From the NCBI RefSeq assembly GCF_029227915.1, contig NC_079884.1, positions 27,654,001-27,718,000 on the forward strand: a DNA stretch of 64,000 nt, given 5' to 3'. This DNA is from Hydractinia symbiolongicarpus (Eukaryota > Cnidaria > Hydrozoa > Anthoathecata > Hydractiniidae). Below are positions 26,102-38,795 of the stretch, one piece after another. Position 1 is the stretch's first letter. Every line of letters starts with the position of its first letter. The translations under genes and the position numbers were made by a program. The notes under the pieces are model-generated. The model made no database searches and had not been told where the DNA came from. It worked only from the letters and a program-made list of their open reading frames with translations.

Positions 26102-29089
26102 GCCGTTAGCGTGCACTGAAGATATAGAGACAGTTTCAAAAACTCCATTTCATTGACTTTCTAACGGTGTCAATCCGTTTGAGTTACAACGGTTGCGTCA
26201 CACATTCGTACCAACATGTATTTAGTGATTTTTTACAGATATTCCTAAGTTGTATCGCTTTCAACAGTGAAACGATTGACTGTGGGACTTAATTAAACTG
26301 ATTTTGAACTTTGACCTTGTAAATGTGATAAATGAGGCATTTTGAGTACAAGAAATAACTTTCTTTTTAATTTGACATGATTGCTGGAATTGAACGATTA
26401 CATCAGGCTCTGTGGTAGCGTTTTATTTAAAAATTTAGATAAATAAGTCTTTTCTTACTGTGAGACCAATTCTGGCCGTTAGCACCCGCTGAATAAATAG
26501 GAACAATTTCAAAGACTACATTTCAATGAACTTTCCAGCGGTATAAATCCGTTTGAGTTACAACGGCTGCGTCACATATTCGTACCAACATGTATTTAGC
26601 GATAGTATTCGGATATTACTAGGTTGCATCGGTTTTAACAGTGAAACGCTTGATTGTGGGAGTTAATTGAACTGATTTTGGACGTTGACCTTATAAATGT
26701 GATAAATGAGGCAATATGACTACAAGAAATAACATTTTTCTTAATTTGACATGATTGCTGGAACTCAGCGATTACCCTGGGCGCTGTGGTAGCGCTTTAT
26801 TTAAAAACTAATATAAATAAGTCATTTTATACCGTGGGACCAGTCCTAGCCGTTAGTTCGCGCTGAAGAAATAGAGACATTTTCAAAAACTACATCTCAC
26901 TGACTTTTTAACGGTGTCAGTCCGTTTGAGTTACAACAGTTGGGTCACATATTCGTACCAACATGTATGTAGCGATATTTTTTCTGATATTACTAGGTTG
27001 CATCGCTCTTAACAGTAAAACGATTGACTGTGGGACTTAATTGAACTAACTTTGGACTGTGACCTGTTAAATGTGATAAATGAGACAATTGGACTCCAAG
27101 AAATAACATTCTTCTTAATTTGACGTGATTGCCTGAACCCAGCGTATACATTGGGCGCTGTGGCAGCGCTTCATTTAAAAATTTAGATAAATAAGTCATT
27201 CTTTACTGTGGGACCAATCCTAGCCGTTATCGCGCGCTGAAGAAATAGAGACAGTTTCAAAAACTCCATTTTATTGACTTTCTAACGGTGTCAATCCGTT
27301 TGAGTTACAACAGTTGCGTCACACATTCGTACCAACATGTATTTAGTGATTTTTTTCAGATATTCCTAAGTTGTATCGCTTTCAACAGGTAAACGATTGA
27401 CTGTGGGACCTAATTGAACTGATTTTGAACTTTGACCTTCTAAATGTGATAAATGAGCCATTTTGACTACAAGAAATAACATTCTTTTTAATTTGACATG
27501 ATTGCTGGAATTCAACGATTACCTCAGGCTCTGAGGTACCGTTTTATTTAAAAACTTAGATAAATAAGTCTTTTTTTACTGTGAGACCAATTCTGGCCGT
27601 TAGCACCCGCTGAATAAATAGGAACAATTTCAAAGACTACATTTCAATGAACTTTCTAGCGGTATAAATCCGTTTGAGTTACAACGGTTGCGTCACATAT
27701 TCGTACCAAAATGTATTTAGCGATTGTATTCGGATATTACTAGGTTGCATCGCTTATAACAGTGAAACGATTGACTCTGGGACTTAATTGAACTGATTTT
27801 GGACTGTGACCTTATAAATGTTATAAGTGAGACAATTGGACTCCAAGAAAAAACATTCTTCTTAATTTGACATGATAGCAGGAACTCAGCGATTACACCG
27901 GTAGCTGTGGTAGCGCTTCATTCAAAAATTTAGATAAATAAATCATTCTTTACTGTGGGACCAATCCTAGCCGTTATCGCGCGCTGAAGAAATAGGGACA
28001 GTTTCAAAAACTACATCTCACTGACTTTCTAACGGTGTCAGTCCGTTTGAATTACAACGGTTGGGTCACATATTCGTACCAACATGTATTTAGCGATATT
28101 TTTTCTGATATTACTATGTTGCATCGCTTTTAACAGTGAAACGATTGACTGTGGGACTTAATTGAACTAACTTTGACTGTGACCTGTTAAATGTGATAAA
28201 TGAGACAATGGGACTCCAAGAAATAACATTCTTCTTAATTTGACGTGATTGCCTGAACTCAGCGATTACATTGGGCGCTGTGGTAGCGCTTCATTTAAAA
28301 ATTTAGATAATTAAGTCATTCTTTACTGTGGGACCAATCCTAGCCGTTATCGCGCGCTGAAGAAATAGCGACAGTTTCAAAAACTACATTTCATTGACTT
28401 TCTAACAGTATCAATCCGCTTCAGTTACAACAGTTGCGTCACATATTCGTACCAACATGTATTTAGCGATAGTATTCGGATATTACTAGGTTGCATCGGT
28501 TTTAACAGTGAAACGCTTGATTGTGGGAGTTAATTGAACTGATTTTGGACGTTGACCTTATAAATGTGATAAATGAGGCAATATGACTACAAGAAATAAC
28601 ATTTTTCTTAATTTGACATGATTGCTGGAACTCAGCGATTACCCTGGGCGCTGTGGTAGCGCTTTATTTAAAAACTAATATAAATAAGTCATTTTATACC
28701 GTGGGACCAGTCCTAGCCGTTAGTTCGCGCTGAAGAAATAGAGACATTTTCAAAAACTACATCTCACTGACTTTTTAACGGTGTCAGTCCGTTTGAGTTA
28801 CAACGGTTGGGTCACATATTCGTACCAACATGTATGTAGCGATATTTTTTCTGATATTACTAGGTTGCATCGCTCTTAACAGTAAAACGATTGACTGTGG
28901 GACTTAATTGAACTAACTTTGGACTGTGACCTGTTAAATGTGATAAATGAGACAATTGGACTCCAAGAAATAACATTCTTCTTAATTTGACGTGATTGCC
29001 TGAACCCAGCGTATACATTGGGCGCTGTGGCAGCGCTTCATTTAAAAATTTAGATAAATAAGTCATTCTTTACTGTGGGACCAATCCTA
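26102..29089 (+). repeat. 8-mer higher-order unit, copy 2 (2988 bp)
   Basis: Follows copy 1 at an offset of 2988 bp with few differences, for example ttgtggttctt at 23290 versus ctgtgggactt at 26279. The last monomer (28716) is not chimeric as in copy 1 but runs on into 29090 and 29463, which repeat 27223 and 27596 at the 5-mer offset of 1867 bp. Confidence 0.9.
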
Positions 29090-31327
29090 GCCGTTATCGC
29101 GCGCTGAAGAAATAGAGACAGTTTCAAAAACTCCATTTTATTGACTTTCTAACGGTGTCAATCCGTTTGAGTTACAACAGTTGCGTCACACATTCGTACC
29201 AACATGTATTTAGTGATTTTTTTCAGATATTCCTAAGTTGTATCGCTTTCAACAGGTAAACGATTGACTGTGGGACTTAATTGAACTGATTTTGAACTTT
29301 GACCTTCTAAATGTGATAAATGAGCCATTTTGACTACAAGAAATAACATTCTTTTTAATTTGACATGATTGCTGGAATTCAACGATTACCTCAGGCTCTG
29401 TGGTACCGTTTTATTTAAAAAATTAGATAAATAAGTCTTTTTTTACTGTGAGACCAATTCTGGCCGTTAGCACCCGCTGAATAAATAGGAACAATTTCAA
29501 AGACTACATTTCAATGAACTTTCTAGCGGTATAAATCCGTTTGAGTTACAACGGTTGCGTCACATATTCGTACCAAAATGTATTTAGCGATTGTATTCGG
29601 ATATTACTAGGTTGCATCGCTTATAACAGTGAAACGATTGACTCTGGGACTTAATTGAACTGATTTTGGACTGTGACCTTATAAATGTTATAAGTGAGAC
29701 AATTGGACTCCAAGAAATAACATTCTTCTTAATTTGACATGATTGCAGGAACTCAGCGATTACACTGGTAGCTGTGGTAGCGCTTCATTTAAAAATTTAG
29801 ATAAATAAATCATTCTTTACTGTGGGACCAATCCTAGCCGTTATCGCGCGCTGAAGAAATAGCGACAGTTTCAAAAACTACATCTCACTGACTGTCTAAC
29901 GGTGTCAGTCCGTTTGAGTTACAAAGGTTGAGTGACATATTTGTACCAACATGTACTTGGCGATAGTATTCGAATATTACTAGGTTGCATCGCTTTTAAC
30001 AGTGAAACGTTTGACTGTGGGACTTAATTGAACTGATTTTGGACTTTGACCTTATAAATGTGATAAATGAGCCAGTTTGACTACAAGAAATAACATTCTT
30101 CTTAACTTGACATGATTGCCGCAACTCAGCGATTACACGGGCGCTATGGTAGCGCTTTATTTAAAAATTAAGATAAATAAGTCATTTTTTACTGTGAGAC
30201 CAATCCTAGCCGTTACTTCGCGCTGAAGAAATAGGGACAGTTTCAAAAACTACATCTCACTGACTTTCTAACGGTGTCGGTCCGTTTGAATTACAACGGT
30301 TGGGTCACATATTCGTACCAACATGTATTTAGCGATATTTTTTCTGATATTACTATGTTGCATCGCTTTTAACAGTGAAACGATTGACTGTGGGACTTAA
30401 TTGAACTAACTTTGACTGTGACCTGTTAAATGTGATAAATGAGACAATGGGACTCCAAGAAATAACATTCTTCTTAATTTGACGTGATTGCCTGAACTCA
30501 GCGATTACATTGGGCGCTGTGGTAGCGCTTCATTTAAAATTTTAGATAATTAAGTCATTCTTTACTGTGGGACCAATCCTAGCCGTTATCGCGCGCTGAA
30601 GAAAAAGCGACAGTTTCAAAAACTACATTTCATTGACTTTCTAACAGTATCAATCTGCTTCAGTTACAACAGTTGCGTCACATATTCGTACCAACATGTA
30701 CTTATCGATAGTATTCGGATATTAATAGGTTGCATCGCTTTTGACAGTGAAACGTTTGACTGCGGGACTTAATTGAACTGATTTTGGACTTTGACCTGAA
30801 AAATGTAATAAATGAGCCAATTTGACTACAAGAAATAACATTCTTCTTAACTTGACATGATTGCTGGAACTCAGCGATTACACTGGGCGCTGTGGTAGCG
30901 CTTTATTTAAAAATTAAGATAAATAAGTCATTTTTTACTGTGGGACCAATCCTAGCCGTTAGTTTGCGTTGAAGAAATAGAGACAGTTTCAAAAACTACA
31001 TTTCATTGACTTTCTAACGGTGTCAATCTGTTTGAGTTACAACGGTTGGGTCACATATTCCTACCAACATGTATTTTGCGATACGTTTCTGATAGTACTA
31101 GGTTGCATCGCTTTTAACAGTGAAACGATTGACTCTGGGACTTAATTGAACTGATTTTGGACTGTGACCTTATAAATGTTATAAGTGAGACAATTGGACT
31201 CCAAGAAATAACATTCTTCTTAATTTGACATGATTGCAGGAACTCAGCGATTTCACTGGTCGCTGTGGTAGCGCTTCATTTAAAAATTTAGATAAATAAA
31301 TCATTCTTTACTGTGGGACCAATCCTA
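29090..31327 (+). repeat. Degenerate continuation of the 8-mer (six monomers)
   Basis: Monomers at 29090 and 29463 copy 27223 and 27596. The one at 29837 is a diverged singleton (tacaaaggttgagtgacatatttg). Those at 30209 and 30582 resemble 27970 and 28343 at their 5' ends. The end of 30582 and start of 30955 (gaactcagcgattacactggg, ttagtttgcgttgaag) look like block I (about 5963). No gene is visible. Confidence 0.75.
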
Positions 31328-32790
31328 GCCGTTATGCCGCGCTAACGAAATAGCGACAGTTTCAAAAACTACATCTCACTAACTTTCTAACGTGTCAGTC
31401 CGTTTGAGCTACAACGGTTGCGTCACACATTCGTACCAACATGTATTTAGTGATTTTCTTCCGATATTACTAAGTTGTATCGCTTTCAACAGTGAAACAA
31501 TTGACTGTGGGAATTAATTGAACTGATTTTGATCTGTGACCTTATAAATGTTATAAGGGAGATAATTGGACTCCAAGAAATGACAATCTTTTTAAATTGA
31601 CATGATTGTGGGCAATCAGCGATTACATCAGGCTCTGTGGTAGCGCTTTTTTTAAAAATTTAGATAAATAAAACTTTTCTTACTGTGGGATTAATTCTGG
31701 CCGTTAGCACCCGCTGAATAAATAGGAACAGCTCCAAAGACTACATTTCGATGAACTTTCTAGCGGTATAAATCCGTTTGAGTTACAACAGTTGCGTCAC
31801 ATATTCGTACCAACATGTATTTAGCGATATTTTTCTGATATTACTAGGTTGCATCGATTTTAACAGTGAAACGATTGACTCTGGGACTTAATTGAACTGA
31901 TTTTGGACTGTGGCCTTATAAATGTTATAAGTGAGACAATTGGACTCCAAGAAATAACATTCTTCTTAATTTGACATGATTGCAGGAACTCAGCGATTAC
32001 GCTGGGCGCTGTGGTAGCGCTTCATTTAAAAATTTAGATAAATAAATCATTCTTTACTGTGGGATCAATCTTAGCCGTTAGCGCGCACTGAAGATATAGA
32101 GACAGTTTCAAAAACTCCATTTCATTGACTTTCTAACGGTGTCAATCCGTTTGAGTTACAACGGTTGCGTCACACATTCGTACCAACATGTATTTAGTGA
32201 TTTTTTACAGATATTCCTAAGTTGTATCGCTTTCAACAGTGAAACGATTGACTGTGGGACTTAATTAAACTGATTTTGAACCTTGACCTTGTAAATGTGA
32301 TAAATGAGGCATTTTGACTACAAGAAATAACTTTCTTTTTAATTTGACATGATTGCTGGAATTGAACGATTACATCAGGCTCTGTGGTAGCGTTTTATTT
32401 AAAAATTTAGATAAATAAGAGTTTTCTTACTGTGAGACCAATTCTGGCCGTTAGCACCCGCTGAATAAATAGGAACAATTTCAAAGACTACATTTCAATG
32501 AACTTTCCAGCGGTATAAATCCGTTTGAGTTACAACGGCTGCGTCACATATTCGTACCAACATGTATTTAGCGATAGTATTCGGATATTACTAGGTTGCA
32601 TCGGTTTTAACAGTGAAACGCTTGATTGTGGGAGTTAATTGAACTGATTTTGGACGTTGACCTTATAAATGTGATAAATGAGGCAATATGACTACAAGAA
32701 ATAACATTTTTCTTAATTTGACATGATTGCTGGAACTCAGCGATTACCCTGGGCGCTGTGGTAGCGCTTTATTTAAAAACTAATATAAAT
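31328..32790 (+). repeat. Distant copy of 22367-23830
   Basis: Same four variants in the same order, with somewhat more single-base changes than the tandem 8-mers (for example ttatgccgcgctaacgaaa at its start), so this is an older relationship. The next monomer (32821) corresponds to 24235, so the equivalent of the monomer at 23861 is missing here; the join is near 32795. Confidence 0.83.
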
Positions 32791-32820
32791 AAGTCATTCT
32801 TTACTGTGGGACCAATCCTA

Positions 32821-33941
32821 GCCGTTATCGCGCGCTGAAGAAATAGAGACAGTTTCAAAAACTCCATTTTATTGACTTTCTAACGGTGTCAATCCGTTTG
32901 AGTTACAACAGTTGCGTCACACATTCGTACCAACATGTATTTAGTGATTTTTTTCAGATATTCCTAAGTTGTATCGCTTTCAACAGGTAAACGATTGACT
33001 GTGGGACTTAATTGAACTGATTTTGAACTTTGACCTTCTAAATGTGATAAATGAGCCATTTTGACTACAAGAAATAACATTCTTTTTAATTTGACATGAT
33101 TGCTGGAATTCAACGATTACCTCAGGCTCTGTGGTACCGTTTTATTTAAAAAATTAGATAAATAAGTCTTTTTTTACTGTGAGACCAATTCTGGCCGTTA
33201 GCACCCGCTGAATAAATAGGAACAATTTCAAAGACTACATTTCAATGAACTTTCTAGCGGTATAAATCCGTTTGAGTTACAACGGTTGCGTCACATATTC
33301 GTACCAAAATGTATTTAGCGATTGTATTCGGATATTACTAGGTTGCATCGCTTATAACAGTGAAACGATTGACTCTGGGACTTAATTGAACTGATTTTGG
33401 ACTGTGACCTTATAAATGTTATAAGTGAGACAATTGGACTCCAAGAAATAACATTCTTCTTAATTTGACAGGATTGCAGGAACTCAGCGATTACACTGGT
33501 AGCTGTGGTAGCGCTTCATTTAAAAATTTAGATAAATAAATCATTCTTTACTGTGGGACCAATCCTAGCCGTTATTGCGCGCTGAAGAAATAGCGACAGT
33601 TTCAAAAACTACATCTCACTGACTTTCTAACGGTGTCAATCCGTTTAGGTTGCAACAGTTGGGTCACATATTCGTACCAACATGTATTTAGCGATATTTT
33701 TTCTGATATTACAATGTTGCATCGCTTTTAACAGTGAAACGATTGACTCTGGGACTTAATTGAACTGATTTTGGACTGTGACCTTATAAATGTTATAAGT
33801 GAGACAATTGGACTCCAAGAAATAACATTCTTCTTAATTTGACATGATTGCAGGAACTCAGCGATTACACTGATTGCTGTGGTGGCGCTTCATTTAAAAA
33901 TTTAGATAAATAAGTCATTCTTTACTGTGGGACCAATCTTA
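32821..33941 (+). repeat. Three monomers closing block III
   Basis: Monomers at 32821 and 33194 repeat 29090 and 29463 at an offset of 3731 bp (10 monomers). The third (33568) has its own combination (ttattgcgcgctg, ccgtttaggttgcaacagttggg) and is a junction variant. Confidence 0.78.
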
Positions 33942-34315
33942 GCCGTTAGCGCGCGCTGAATATTTAGAGACAGTTTCAAAAACTCCATTTCATTGACTTT
34001 CTAACGGTGTCAGTCCGTTTGAGTTACAACGGTTGTGTCACATATTCGTACCAACATGTATGTAGCGATATTTTTTCTGATATTACTAGGTTGCATCGCT
34101 CTTAACAGTGAAACGATTGACTGTGGGGCTTAATTGAACTAACTTTGGACTGTGACCTGTTAAATGTGATAAATGAGACAAATGGACTCCAAGAAATAGC
34201 ATTCTTCTTAATTTGACGTGATTGCCTGAACTCAGCGATTGCATTGGGGGTTGTGGCAGCGCTTCATTTAAAAATTTAGATAAATAAGTCATTCTTTACT
34301 GTGAGACCAATCCTA

Positions 34316-34687
34316 GCCGTTATCGCGCGCTGAAAAAATAGAGACAGTTTCAAAAACTCCATTTCATTGACTTTCTAACGGTGTCAATCCGTTTGAGTTA
34401 CAATGGTTGCGTCACATATTCGCACCAACATGTATTTAGCGATATTTTTCCGATATTACTAAGTGTATCGCTTGTAACAGTGAAACGATTGACTGTGGGA
34501 CTTAATTGAACTGATTTTGGACTTTGACCTCCTAAATGTGATAAATGAGACAATTGGACTCCAAGAAACAACATTCTTCTTAATTTGACATGATTGCTGG
34601 AACTCAGCGATTTCACTGGGCGCTGTGGTAGCGCGTTATTTGAAAGTGTAGATAAGTAAGTCATTTTTTACTGTCGGACCAATCCTA
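34316..34687 (+). repeat. Singleton monomer variant
   Basis: No close partner was noticed in the window. Private features are ttcgcaccaacatg, ctaagtgtatcgcttgtaacag, gacctcctaaatg and agcgcgttatttgaaagtg. It happens to be free of stop codons over 88 codons on the minus strand, which I do not regard as a gene. Confidence 0.7.
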
Positions 34688-35060
34688 GCCGTTAGCGCGC
34701 GCTGAAGAAATGGAAACAGTTTCGAAAACTCTATTTCCTTGACTTTCTAGCGGTATCAATCCGTTGGAGTTACAATGGTTGCGTCACATATTCGTACCAA
34801 CATGTATTTAGTGATATCTTTCCGATACTACTAAGTTATATCGCTTTTAACAGTGAAACGATTGACTGTGGAACTTAATTGAACTAATTTGGGACTGTGA
34901 CCTGATAAATGTGATAAGTGAGCCAACTGGACTCCAAGAAATAACATTCTTCTTAATTTGACATGATTGCAGGAACTCAGCGATTACATTGGGCGCTGTG
35001 GCAGCGCTTCATTTAAAAATTTAGATAAATAAGTCATTCTTTACTGTGGGACCAATCCTA
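34688..35060 (+). repeat. Isolated monomer of the type otherwise found after 51 kb
   Basis: It carries ctttccgatactactaagttat, ctgtggaacttaattg, atttgggactgtgacctg and gagccaactggactcc. This combination is otherwise seen in the monomers at 51613, 53105, 55343, 57208 and 59446 of block VI and at 62429 and 63547 of block VII. The next neighbours of this class are about 17 kb away. Confidence 0.75.
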
Positions 35061-38000
35061 GCCATTAGTTCGCGCTGAAGAAATAGAGACATTTTCAAAA
35101 ACTAAATCTCACTGACTTTTTAACGGTGTCAGTCCGTTTGAGTTACAACGGTTGTGTCACATATTCGTACCAACATGTATGTAGCTATATTTTTTCTGAT
35201 ATTACTAGGTTGCATCGCTCTTAACAGTGAAACGATTGACTGTGGGACTTAATTGAACTAACTTTGGACTGTGACCTGTTAAATGTGATAAATGAGACAA
35301 TTGGATTCCAAGAAATAGCATTCTTCTTAATTTGACGTGATTGCCTGAACTCAGCGATTACATTGGGCGCTGTGGCAGCGCTTCATTTAAAAATTTAGAT
35401 AAATAAGTCATTCTTTACTGTGGGACCAATCCTAGCCGTTATCGCGCGCTGAAGAAATAGAGACAGTTTCAAAAACTCCATTTCATTGACTTTCTAACGG
35501 TGTCAATCCGTTTGAGTTACAACGGTTGCGTCACACATTCGTACCAACATGTATTTAGTGATTTTTTTCAGATATTCCTAAGTTGTAGCGCTTTCAACAG
35601 TTAAACATTTGACTGTGGGACTTAATTGAACTGATTTTGAACTTTGACCTTCTAAATGTGATAAATGAGCCATTTTGACTACAAGAAATAACATTCTTTT
35701 TAATTTGACATGATTGCTGGAATTCAACGATTACATCAGGCTCTGTGGTAGCGTTTTATTTAAAAATTTAGATAAATAAGTCTTTTCTTACTGTGAGACC
35801 AATTCTGGCTGTTAGCACCCGCTGAATAAATAGGAACAATTTCAAAAACTACATTTCATTGTTTTTCTAACAGTATTAATCCGCTTCAGTTACAACAGTT
35901 GCGTCACATATTCGTACCAACATGTACTTATCGATAGTATTCGGATATTACTAGGTTGCATCGCTTTTGACAGTGAAACGTTTGACTGCGGGACTTAATT
36001 AAACTGATTTTGAACTTTGACCTTGTAAATGTGATATATGAGGCATTTTGACTACAAGAAATAACTTTCTTTTTAATTTGACATGATTGCTGGAATTCAA
36101 CGATTACATCAGGCTCTGTGGTAGAGGTTTATTTAAAAATTTAAATAAATAAGTCTTTTCTTACTGTGAGACCAATTCTGGCCGTTAGCACCCGCTGAAT
36201 AAATAGGAACAATTTCAAAGACTACATTTCAATGAACTTTCCAGCGGTATAAATCCGTTTGAGTTACAACGGCTGCGTCACATATTCGTACGAACATGTA
36301 TTTAGCGATAGTATTCGGATATTACTAGGTTGCATCGCTTTTAACAGTGAAACGTTTGATTGTGGGACTTAATTGAACTGATTTTGGACTTTGACCTTAT
36401 AAATGTGATAAAAGAGGCAATATGACTACAAGAAATAACATTCTTCTTAACTTGACATGGTTGCCTCAACTCAGCGATTACATTGGGCGCTGTGGTAGCG
36501 CTTCATTTAAAAAATTAGATGAATAAGTCATTCTTTACTGTGGGACCAATTCTAGCCGTTATCAGGCGCTGAAGAAATAGCGACAGTTTCAAAAACTACA
36601 TTTCCTTGTTTTTCTAACAGTATCAATCCGCTTCAGTTACAACAGTTGCGTCACATATTCGTACCAACATGTATTTAGCTATTGTATTCGGATATTACTA
36701 GGTTGCATCGCTTATAACAGTGAAACGTTTGACTGTGGGACTTAATTGAACTGATTTTGGACTTTGACCTTATAAATGTGATAAATGAGCCAGTTTGACT
36801 ACAAGAAATAACATTCTTCTTAACTTGACATTATTGCCTCAACTCAGCGATTACATTGGGCGCTGTGGTAGCGCTTCATTTAAAAAATTAGATGAATAAG
36901 TCATTCTTTACTGTGGGACCAATCCTAGCCGTTATCACGCGCTGAAGAAATAGCGACAGTTTCAAAAACTACATTTCATTGTTTTTCTAACAGTATCAAT
37001 CCGCTTCAGTTACAACAGTTGCGTCACATATTCGTACCAACATGTATTTAGCGATAGTATTCGGATATTACTAGGTTGCATCGCTTTTAACAGTGAAACG
37101 TTTGATTGTGGGACTTAATTGAACTGATTTTGGACTTTGACCTTATAAATGTGATAAAAGAGGCAATATGACTACAAGAAATAACTTTCTTTTTAATTTG
37201 ACATGATTGCTGGAATTCAACGATTACATCAGGCTCTGTGGTAGAGGTTTATTTAAAAATTTAGATAAATAAGTCTTTTCTTACTGTGAGACCAATTCTG
37301 GCCGTTAGCACCCGCTGAATAAATAGGAACAATTTCAAAGACTACATTTCAATGAACTTTCCAGCGGTATAAATCTGTTTGAGTTACAACGGCTGCGTCA
37401 CATATTCGTACCAACATGTATTTAGCGATAGTATTCGGATATTACTAGGTTGCATCGCTTTTAACAGTGAAACGTTTGATTGTGGGACTTAATTGAACTG
37501 ATTTTGGACTTTGACCTTATAAATGTGATAAAAGAGGCAATATGACTACAAGAAATAATATTCTTCTTAATTTGACATGATTGCTGAAACTCAGCGATTA
37601 CCCTGGGCGCTGTGGTAGCGCTTTATTTAAAAACTATAATAAATAAGTCATTTTATACCGTGGGACCAGTCCTAGCCATTAGTTCGCGCTGAAGAAATAG
37701 AGACATTTTCAAAAACTACATCTCACTGACTTTTTAACGGTGTCAGTCCGTTTGAGTTACAACAGTTGGGTCACATATTCGTACCAACATGTATGTAGCG
37801 ATATTTTTTCTGATATTACTAGGTTGCATCGCTCTTAACAGTGAAACGATTGACTGTGGGACTTAATTGAACTAACTTTGGACTGTGACCTGTTAAATGT
37901 GATAAATGAGACAATTGGACTCCAAGAAATAGCATTCTTCTTAATTTGACGTGATTGCCTGAACTCAGCGATTACATTGGGCGCTGTGGCAGCGCTTCAT

Positions 38001-38795
38001 TTAACAATTTAGATAAATAAGTCATTCTTTACTGTGGGACCAATCCTAGCCGTTATCGCGCGCTGAAGAAATAGAGACAGTTTCAAAAACTCCATTTCAT
38101 TGACTTTCTAACGGTGTCAATCCGTTTGAGTTACAACGGTTGCGTCACACATTCGTACCAACATGTATTTAGTGATTTTTTTCAGATATTCCTAAGTTGT
38201 AGCGCTTTCAACAGTTAAACATTTGACTGTGGGACTTAATTGAACTGATTTTGAACTTTGACCTTCTAAATGTGATAAATGAGCCATTTTGACTACAAGA
38301 AATAACATTCTTTTTAATTTGACATGATTGCTGGAATTCAACGATTACATCAGGCTCTGTGGTAGCGTTTTATTTAAAAATTTAGATAAATAAGTCTTTT
38401 CTTACTGTGAGACCAATTATGGCTGTTAGCACCCGCTGAATAAATAGAAACAATTTCAAAGACTACATTTCAATGAACTTTCTAGCGGTATAAATCCGTT
38501 TGAGTTACAACGGTTGCGTCACATATTCGTACCAAAATGTATTTAGCGATTGTATTCGGATATTACTAGGTTGCATCGCTTATAACAGTGAAACGTTTGA
38601 CTGTGGGACTTAATTGAACTGATTTTGGACTTTGACCTTATAAATGTGATAAATGAGCCAGTTTGACTACAAGAAATAACATTCTTCTTAACTTGACATG
38701 ATTGCCTCAACTCAGCGATTACATTGGGTGCTGTGGTAGCGTTTCATTCAAAAAATTAGATGAATAAGTCATTCTTTACTGTGGGACCAATCCTA

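Larger units (their letters stand above)
22367..33941 (+). repeat. Array block III: 8-mer (5+3) higher-order repeat with distant copies
   Basis: Monomer starts: 22367, 22740, 23114, 23487, 23861, 24235, 24608, 24982, 25355, 25728, 26102, 26475, 26849, 27223, 27596, 27970, 28343, 28716, 29090, 29463, 29837, 30209, 30582, 30955, 31328, 31700, 32074, 32447, 32821, 33194 and 33568. The marker tcggttttaacagtgaaacgc appears at 23641, 25508, 26629, 28496 and 32601. Steps of 1867, 1121, 1867 and 4105 bp (5, 3, 5 and 11 monomers) show how the 8-mer is built. Confidence 0.88.
33942..38795 (+). repeat. Array block IV: 7-mer and 3-mer duplications with singleton monomers
   Basis: Monomer starts: 33942, 34316, 34688, 35061, 35435, 35808, 36181, 36555, 36928, 37301, 37675, 38049 and 38422. 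The pair 35061-35807 recurs at 37675-38421 (2614 bp, 7 monomers). The segment from about 36070 recurs at about 37190 (1120 bp, 3 monomers) with the rare gtggtagaggtttattt. The monomer at 35808 is a chimera: a gcacccgctgaataaatagg leader joins a ttcattgtttttctaacag body near 35840. Two monomers have gccatt or gctgtt instead of gccgtt at the start. Confidence 0.83.

Noticed and set aside
24005-34292. Four related 68-codon minus-strand open frames (24005-24211, 26993-27199, 28860-29066, 34086-34292)
   Set aside because: They occur at HOR spacing in the same monomer variant. Repetition follows the DNA duplication, and there is no sign of selection on a protein.
34398-34664. An 88-codon open frame on the minus strand
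   Set aside because: It lies entirely in satellite sequence within a single monomer. The same frame is interrupted in neighbouring monomers, and it has no recognisable domain or gene context. Stop-free runs of this size are expected by chance when one sequence is repeated 171 times with variation.
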